Assembly (NCBI GenBank): GCA_030686995.1
Contig: CM060696.1
Location: forward strand, 116,451,949-116,515,948
Direction: 5' to 3'
DNA: 64,000 nucleotides
From: Artemisia argyi
Lineage: Eukaryota > Streptophyta > Magnoliopsida > Asterales > Asteraceae
The position numbers and the translations under genes were made by a program. A model generated the notes under the pieces. That model was not told the DNA's origin, did not search any database, and worked only from the letters and a program-made list of their open reading frames with translations. Below, in pieces: positions 57,943-64,000 of this stretch; the first letter of the stretch is position 1; each line of letters opens with the position of its first letter.

Positions 57943-58249
57943 GCAAAGGTTATACATGAGGGATATAATGGTGATTAATGCAAAAGGATATTCATGAGAT
58001 TTTGGTAATACATGGAAAAATTGCTTATGCAAGTAATCAAATTAGTTATAGTCAATGGCATTAATTCATGCAATTAATGATCAAAATACATTAGTTAAAT
58101 GCACATTTGTTATAACAGTAATAATTTTAATTACAATGATAGAGTTTTCTTCCACTAATTAAACATTAATTTTATCATTCTACAATAAGTAACATGATAG
58201 TAAATTTTGTGGAAATTGTAGATCTATTGTAGAAATCGTAGATGGGGTT

Positions 58250-59290
58250 GAATACGTTTTCCTTTTAAAATCTTACAATGTTTTGTATAAATTATCGATT
58301 AAGTTAAACTCAACATGAGAAGTGTGAATAATACATCTAAATCCATTAAACCATATCATATAATTATACACACAATCACAATATTAACTTATATCCATAA
58401 CACAATCAACATCAAAAGCAACAATCAACACATATTTGCAAAAATAAATATAAAGCGATAAATGCGAGAATAAATGAAAAGAGATAAGAGAAAGGAAATG
58501 CAAACCGGACACAATGATTTATAGTGGTTCGGTTACGAAGCACCTCTTCGCCCTACTCCACTCCCCGAGTACCCAACTCGAGAGTTCACAACACTACTCA
58601 ACAAGCTCCCTTTAGACGGAAAAAACTGTACACACCTTTGCTTACAACAATTTCCGACACTAAGCAAAATGTCGAGTTCTAATCCTAGCTAGAACCAATC
58701 TCACGACTTCAATCACAACACGACTTCGATCACTACACAACTTCTATCACGACACAACTAATGCACACCACGACACTACTTCACGCCTTCTTGATCACAC
58801 CACACCAATCACAACTTAGCACGACTTTACGACTTCAACACCAATACACACCACTACTAATCTTCACGACTTCACACCACTTCTTAGACGCCTCTTCTTA
58901 CACAGAAATTGACTCACTACTAAGTAAGATCTTCTTGATCTACTTATTACATATACTTACATGACTCACTTCTACAAATGTACACAACTTCAAATCAACA
59001 CTAACTAGACTCTAATACTTCTTTGACTTGATTATGAGAAGTATTCTTCTCTTGCACTTGAGGAATCAAGCTTGAATCACTTGAAAACAAAACTTTATGA
59101 TTAAATGATCAAAGGATTTAGAAGGATGTATGGGATAGATTTAAACAGAAAGTTAGGAGTGCAAAAGGTTAGAAAAATGTTGAGAAATAGTCCAGTATTT
59201 ATAGGCAATCTAGGGAACCTGAGGAGCATGGCCGGTCCTCTTAAACTTTATTGGGGACCACCTCTTATTTAAGGGGACCGCCCAGTCCCT
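58250..59290 (-). repeat. Copia-LTR-like repeat, first copy
   Basis: Read on the minus strand it contains a CCGAACCACTATAAATC motif, preceded by GGAGTGGAGTAGGGCGAAG and CTCTCGAGTTGGGTACTCG, which I associate with the R-U5 part of plant copia LTRs. The block recurs at 63540-63720 in the same orientation. Around it are many CACGACTTC/CACTACAC short repeats (58700-58900). No coding frame. Confidence 0.55.
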
Positions 59291-60678
59291 AACATTACTC
59301 AATTTTGTATTTTACCGTAGAAGGTTTTTCTGGAACATTTTTTCATATTTGGGCTAAAAATTTGAATTCAAATATTTATTATGAATTAAACATTTTCCTT
59401 TATTTACCAAAAATGTTTTGTAAAAGATATAAAATGTTTGTAACATTTTATAAAAAATCCAATGGTCGAATAAAAATTCATTTGATCATAAAATGCATTA
59501 AGCATTTATTTATTCATACATTAAGTGATTGTTGAAGCATACTTGAGACGTTGAGAGATGTTGACGTATGAATGCATAGATGATTTTGATCATGAGTAAC
59601 TTAAGCACTTTACGTTATGTGTTGTAACTTATATCTTTTTCATCATCAAAATATGAAGAGAATGTATATATTAAATATCGTAATATTTATGCCAACAAAT
59701 TTATCAATTAATGTCATGTTGTTATATTGTATAACATATTAATAACGATGATTTTAATCACGCGCCACTGCGAGACGCAGAGTTTTATGTGAAAAAAATT
59801 AGGTATAAGATCTCATTTAAATCGGTTTTAGTTTTTACTCATATGTCTTAGTTATAGACAAATTCTAAAGTTTAAATATAGGGATCATTTTCGCAATGTC
59901 AGAGACATTTATGTTAATTTCTGTTACATAGAGGGTCTATAGGTACGAATTACATAATTTCAGCTAAAACGTAGCTAAAACGTATGGGTATTTATGTAAA
60001 GTTTATTTTCAAAAACATATAAAATTTTAGGGATGATTTTTGCAAAGATAGGTCATCTACAAGGACTATTAATGTATATTGTACATGTTTTGTCCTTAGG
60101 GATAGATTTCGTAAGAGTCGCTAGACGGAAGGGACTATTTAGGTAAATTTACATAAAGACAAAAACTTGGGGATGTGCAATGACAAGTAATTTTATGGGA
60201 CAAATTTGTAAATTTATGTTACAGTTTTTGTCTCTAAAGATGGATTTATGTTACATGTTTTGTACCTGGTGACGGATATTGCAACCCAGTTAAAACATGG
60301 ACTGTTTTTGTAAAGTTTCGAAAAAGATGATAATGCCATTGTTTAATAGTTTTTCAAAATTATATATGTTTAAATTAAAATAAAATGGTCACATAGTCAT
60401 TACACATTAATGTTAACACTAGGCTAGGTAAATGTGATTCTTAATTGGATGATATTAAATCATTTTGCCTTTTTACATAAAAACTTTACTTACTTGAACT
60501 GTGTCTATATTTGTATTTATTTTTTTATATGTATCTAACAAAAAATTTACTATCTGCACAAAAACAAATTGTTTGTCCATGATAACTTTGTAGATGTTTT
60601 TTTGGATAAAAGAAACTAAATCACATGTAAATCAAATTAAAAGTCTAAAATATCACCACAACCTTTTTTTATTTTGAT
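59291..60678. other. AT-rich repeat-like DNA, no gene
   Basis: Contains diverged repeated phrases of the type GGGAC(T)ATTT...GTAAAT and TTATGTTACA (about 59880-60310), reminiscent of decayed Mutator-type sequence. Nothing coding. Confidence 0.45.
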
Positions 60679-60997
60679 TTTTTCTATGGGATTAGGCTGT
60701 ACAATAGCTACGTACTTTCACTAATGTATCGTTTTGGTACGTGTACTTATTTCCGTTTCACTTAATGTTGTATACTTTTTTGTTTTGTTTCATTTTGCAC
60801 AATTTTTACTGGCAACCGGCTAAACTTTAAAAAAACCGGCTAAAGTCCAACGTGGCATAGGAGACCCATTTTTTTGTTGACTTTGTATAATACCCCATTT
60901 TTACGTATTTCACTCATAACACACACAAAAACGTTTTCCCCCTTTTTTATCTTGAACCCTAACCCTAATTTCCATATGATCTAATCCGATTAAAAAA

Positions 60998-61330
60998 ATG
61001 CGATTAACCGTTAATTTTCACCACGATGGTACATTCACACCATCACCACTCCAGTATGTTGAAGGAGATGTTTCTACGATTGGAAGTGTAGACTTCATTG
61101 GGATGACAGTTATTCGATTGTCCAAGTTGCTCAAAGGCTGTTGTCAGTATCCTGTTAAAGGTATGTACTATCATATGCCTGGTAAAGAACTTAGTAATGG
61201 TTTGAAAGAACTTAAGAATGATGTAGATTTAGCAGACTTTATTGCCTTAGGTGTTAAGAATGATAATGTTATTGACCTGTATTTGGAACATCATGGGTAT
61301 GATGTTGATGATGTGCTTGCAGAACCATAG
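60998..61330 (+). CDS. PB1-like N-terminal domain of a MULE transposase
   Basis: A 110-codon ORF starting MRLTVNFHHDGTFTPSP with YVEGDVSTIGSVDFIGMTVI, YYHMPGKELSNGLKELKNDV and LYLEHHGYDVDD. This is the PB1-like domain found at the start of many plant Mutator-type transposases (pattern: xxFHHGGxF...YVGG...YYxxP...GLxxLxNDxD...YLEHG). The frame closes with TAG right after this domain, and no MuDR, MULE or SWIM domain follows. The domain alone may mediate protein contacts, but no catalytic function is possible. The ORF itself is undamaged. Confidence 0.75.
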   Translation: MRLTVNFHHDGTFTPSPLQYVEGDVSTIGSVDFIGMTVIRLSKLLKGCCQYPVKGMYYHMPGKELSNGLKELKNDVDLADFIALGVKNDNVIDLYLEHHGYDVDDVLAEP

Positions 61331-61762
61331 TTGTTTAAGTATTATGCAGACTGTTTTATAACTAGTATGAAATATGTAGTCAAACTTTGGGTAATGTAGG
61401 TGCAGTGAACATGGTAATGGTCTTGGTAGTGTTACTTTATGGCTACCACTAAACTATGTCTACCACTAAACAATGTCTTGGATAGTGTGACTTTATGTCC
61501 ACAACTTTTGGTTTGTAATGTATGGAAATGGTCCAAGATTCTTTGTGGTTTATTGCTTGTCAGATTGTGTTTGTAAAGCATTTAGATGTGGTCCATTATA
61601 ATGCAGGTAAACAAATAATGAAATTTATGCAGATGACAACATATATGGTAAACATTTTCCATTGAACAAAACATTACAAACAACATAAGACTACAACTAA
61701 AGACACCTAAACATCTCAAAAGACTGAATACTTCTCCATATTGACTTCTGCAAGTCAAATTC

Positions 61763-62152
61763 CTAAAATACACCTAAACATCTCAAACAAAGAATGATAA
61801 ACATGAAACCAACAATCTTCCTATAAAACATTAAACTTGCTTTTGTTTCTTTCAACTCCTTTTGCAGCTCAAGCACATGCTTCCCCATAGTTGACTTTTG
61901 CAAGTCAAAGTCCCTTTCAATGTCTCTTATCCTTCCATTAACACCCTTCATCCTATTTTCTTGATGTTTATCCTTCTGAATCAGCTTGAAAACCTCCTTT
62001 TTGTAGTACTCACTTGGCAACTCATCATCAATCCAATAAAAAGTCCTACATTTTGATCCCTTGTAGTAATTAACACATCCAAAAAAACGTCTTAATGGAA
62101 AATCAATGGTTTTTGCAGTTTGTTGTATGACTGGTTCCTCACATTCGCACAA
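61763..62152 (-). CDS. GRF-type zinc finger protein with C-terminal hydrophobic helix
   Basis: A 129-codon ORF, read from an internal ATG; the same frame runs further upstream (SSSSIHSRHRRDHPPT, without a methionine). It shows a GRF-type zinc finger (CECEEPVIQQT then PLRRFFGCVNYYKGSKCRTF), a coiled coil (about 60-110, KQ-rich with heptad hydrophobics) and a hydrophobic end (FYRKIVGFMFIILCL). Such GRF plus coiled coil plus hydrophobic-tail proteins accompany MULEs in Asteraceae genomes. Their role is unknown; nucleic-acid binding by GRF domains is known elsewhere. The original start codon may be lost. Confidence 0.75.
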   Translation of the reverse strand: MCECEEPVIQQTAKTIDFPLRRFFGCVNYYKGSKCRTFYWIDDELPSEYYKKEVFKLIQKDKHQENRMKGVNGRIRDIERDFDLQKSTMGKHVLELQKELKETKASLMFYRKIVGFMFIILCLRCLGVF

Positions 62153-62514
62153 TGTGGGTGGATGATCACGACGATGACGGCTATGAATAGAAGATGATGA
62201 AGATGCAATTGAATTTGGATTTTTAATTGTATGATTGAATTTGGGGGTTTTGAAATTAGGGTTTAAATCGATTAGGTTTTTTTGTGTTAGAATTGGGAAA
62301 GATATGGTTTTATTAACTTATTTTGGTTAGTGGAAATCCAACGTGTTGTGTACACGTGGCACTGATGTTATCAGTTTCGGTCAAACAAGTTTAGCAGTGC
62401 AAAATGAAACAAAACAAAGAAGTATACAACATTAAGTGAAACGGAAATAAGTACACGTACCAAAACAATACATTAGTGAAAGTACGTATTGTACGGCCTA
62501 ATCCCTTTTTCTAT

Positions 62515-63067
62515 TGTTTCTCATCTTACCTAAGACAAGAAAAAATATGATATTTAACACATTTTAAAGATTGTCGTAACTTAAATATTAACTATTCTCA
62601 ATTTAAATATAGATAATGCTAATGTTATTTTGTTAATGTACAGAAAATTTTATGGTATTTAATTTACATCTTCACATATATAATGCCGTGTGTAATGAGA
62701 TAACGAACCATGCATGGAAAGGCACCATAACGTGTAGTCTATTTCTACGGTCGTACGACCACAACAAGAAGTGAGGGTTTTTTCTACCACTCGGTGAGAA
62801 GTAAACAAACACCCTAACAGTCTAATTTTAAGCCAGGTGATTTTTCTTAGAATCTTCAATTACATTTTTAATCATTTTAACTTATAGGTACCATAAAACA
62901 CATCCCTTTTATTTACACATTCAACATTCTCTTTATATAGTTTCAATTAAAAAGAATGTCTTACGACACTTATAACCAAAACACAAACATCAAAACAACA
63001 TCGACAACGTAACCGAACACCTAATTACACATTCCGCCTCGAACCTTCTCCATCGATTCATTTACAA
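62515..63067. other. AT-rich flank, no gene
   Basis: Nothing recognisable on either strand. A 66-codon minus-strand ORF at 62659-62859 has no supporting signals. Confidence 0.4.
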
Positions 63068-63140
63068 CTATAAATTTTTGTCTACCCATCACTAAGAAAT
63101 ACATCATAACATCACATTCATACCTCTGAAACAACAACAA

Positions 63141-63332
63141 ATGTACAAAACACAGTACCACGATTCATCGTCACCAACAATGTACCATGATTCATCATCA
63201 CCAATTATGTACCGTGATTCACCATCATCACCACCTCCATACCAGTCTCAACCTTTTTCTCTCGTCCATAATATTGTAAAACCCCTTTGGAGTTTTAGTT
63301 ATACAATTATTTATGTGGTTTTAGATTGTTAA
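63141..63332 (+). CDS. Hypothetical 63-aa protein with YHDSSSP repeats
   Basis: An ORF starting MYKTQYHDSSSPTMYHD that repeats a unit of about 9-11 residues three times (QYHDSSSPT, MYHDSSSPI, MYRDSPSSP), then a proline/glutamine stretch and a hydrophobic C-terminus (SFSYTIIYVVLDC). CTATAAATT (63068-63076) sits 65 bp before the ATG, followed by an A/C-rich leader (CTCTGAAACAACAACAA) that looks like a plant 5' UTR. I do not recognise the protein. It could be a real small gene, a first exon, or chance. Confidence 0.35.
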   Translation: MYKTQYHDSSSPTMYHDSSSPIMYRDSPSSPPPYQSQPFSLVHNIVKPLWSFSYTIIYVVLDC

Positions 63333-63539
63333 TACAGTTTGTGAAAAACTGGAAGAGGAAGTTGAATAGTTTTACCATTTTTAACTCGTTATAACTACTA
63401 TTTTTGAAAAAACTTTGATTCGAGTTCTGTAAAATCAATCAATTGCAATATGAACACAATTACAACAATACTAAGGTAAACAAACTATAAATACTACGAG
63501 ATATGAAAAGTGAGAGATGGAAAGATCAAACCAAGACAC

Positions 63540-64000
63540 CGAGATTTATAGTGGTTCGGTAACAAAGCTCATCTTCGCCCTACTCCACTCCACGAGTACC
63601 CAACTCGAGAGTTCTAAGCACTATGTCAACAAACTTCCTTTAGGCGGAGAAAACCGTACAATGTCGCTTATCACAATTTTCAACACTAAGCTAAATATTG
63701 AGTTCTAATCTAGCTAGTACTAATCTCACTCACGGTCTACGCAATCTTCTTGCAAATCACACAACCTAAAAGATCTACCCGATCTACACATTATCAACAC
63801 AAGCTACACAAGATCTACCCAATCTCTGCACGATCACAATGATCCACACGATCTAACTAAATATAATGACCAACAACTTGATGTATAAGGATACACAACA
63901 AGTACGTAACAAGTGTTACAAGTGCACTAAACTATTATTACAACACTTTGTATATTCTCGATAAGGTGTGTTCTTCTCTTGCACTAGTAGAGGAATGAAG
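63540..64000 (-). repeat. Copia-LTR-like repeat, second copy (cut by window end)
   Basis: TTTATAGTGGTTCGGT, CTTCGCCCTACTCCACTCC and CGAGTACCCAACTCGAGAGT repeat the block at 58519-58585 in the same orientation, with similar downstream sequence (CTAAGC.AAAT.T.GAGTTCTAATC). The element continues beyond the window. Confidence 0.6.

Larger units (their letters stand above)
60688..62505. mobile_element. Mutator-like element derivative with about 120-bp TIRs and 9-bp target duplication
   Basis: Both ends begin GGGATTAGGC (right end as reverse complement). The terminal inverted repeats stay nearly identical for about 120 bp (CACTAATGTATCGTTTTGG, TTTCCGTTTCACTTAATG). TTTTTCTAT is duplicated exactly outside (60679-60687, 62506-62514). 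Inside are a plus-strand PB1-like ORF and a minus-strand GRF-zinc-finger ORF, convergent. The MULE catalytic (DDE) and SWIM regions are missing, so it is a 1.8-kb deletion derivative. Confidence 0.95.

Overview
This window is nuclear DNA from a flowering plant, most likely a daisy-family species (Asteraceae, probably tribe Anthemideae such as Tanacetum or Artemisia). The evidence is intron-containing genes with GT/AG junctions, dense nested retrotransposons and MITEs, and a retroelement protein (about 7.0-9.0 kb) with repeated CxxCxGPHxxxxC motifs that I know only from Anthemideae genomes. There are no operons or prokaryotic signals. The species call is an inference.

Layout. 1-9.9 kb is nested Ty3/gypsy debris: a Tat/Retand-like integrase tail, a 56-bp tandem repeat, an antisense ORF remnant, and inside it an Athila-like element with a long LTR, a primer-binding site and a large 5' ORF carrying one frameshift. 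10.1-11.6 kb is a complete Mutator-type foldback element with a perfect 9-bp target duplication, ending 71 bp before the start codon of the next gene. 11.7-16.8 kb is an apparently intact 10-exon gene (450 aa) for a plastid-type DUF2470/FMN-split-barrel-like protein resembling Arabidopsis At3g49140. Its 3' two thirds were duplicated in tandem; the second copy (20.4-30.4 kb) is a decayed pseudogene holding a solo LTR-like insert and a very young Ty1/copia element (22.1-28.2 kb) with a full-length open polyprotein.

31.7-32.8 kb holds a single-exon wax ester synthase gene on the minus strand, broken by one stop codon. 33.1-42 kb is repeat-rich: Tourist with nested Stowaway, a long TA microsatellite, a hAT derivative with 8-bp target duplication, and dispersed repeats. 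42.3-44.6 kb encodes ribosomal protein eS10 behind a typical telo-box/site II promoter. 48.3-53.4 kb encodes plant glutaminyl-peptide cyclotransferase in 11 exons, followed by a SINE and a decayed copy of its last two exons. 55.7-57.9 kb encodes a secreted GH28 polygalacturonase-like enzyme on the minus strand. 58.2-64 kb contains two copies of a copia-LTR-like repeat and a 1.8-kb Mutator derivative carrying a PB1-like transposase N-terminus and an opposing GRF-zinc-finger ORF.

The host genes (plastid protein, wax synthase, ribosomal protein, glutaminyl cyclase, polygalacturonase) are functionally unrelated. The strongest observation is the copia element: it is flanked by a 34-bp duplication instead of the usual 5 bp, and its 3' LTR ends in a foreign tail containing a tRNA-primer-binding sequence, which points to an atypical, possibly integrase-independent, insertion. 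I did not find a new defence or metabolic system.
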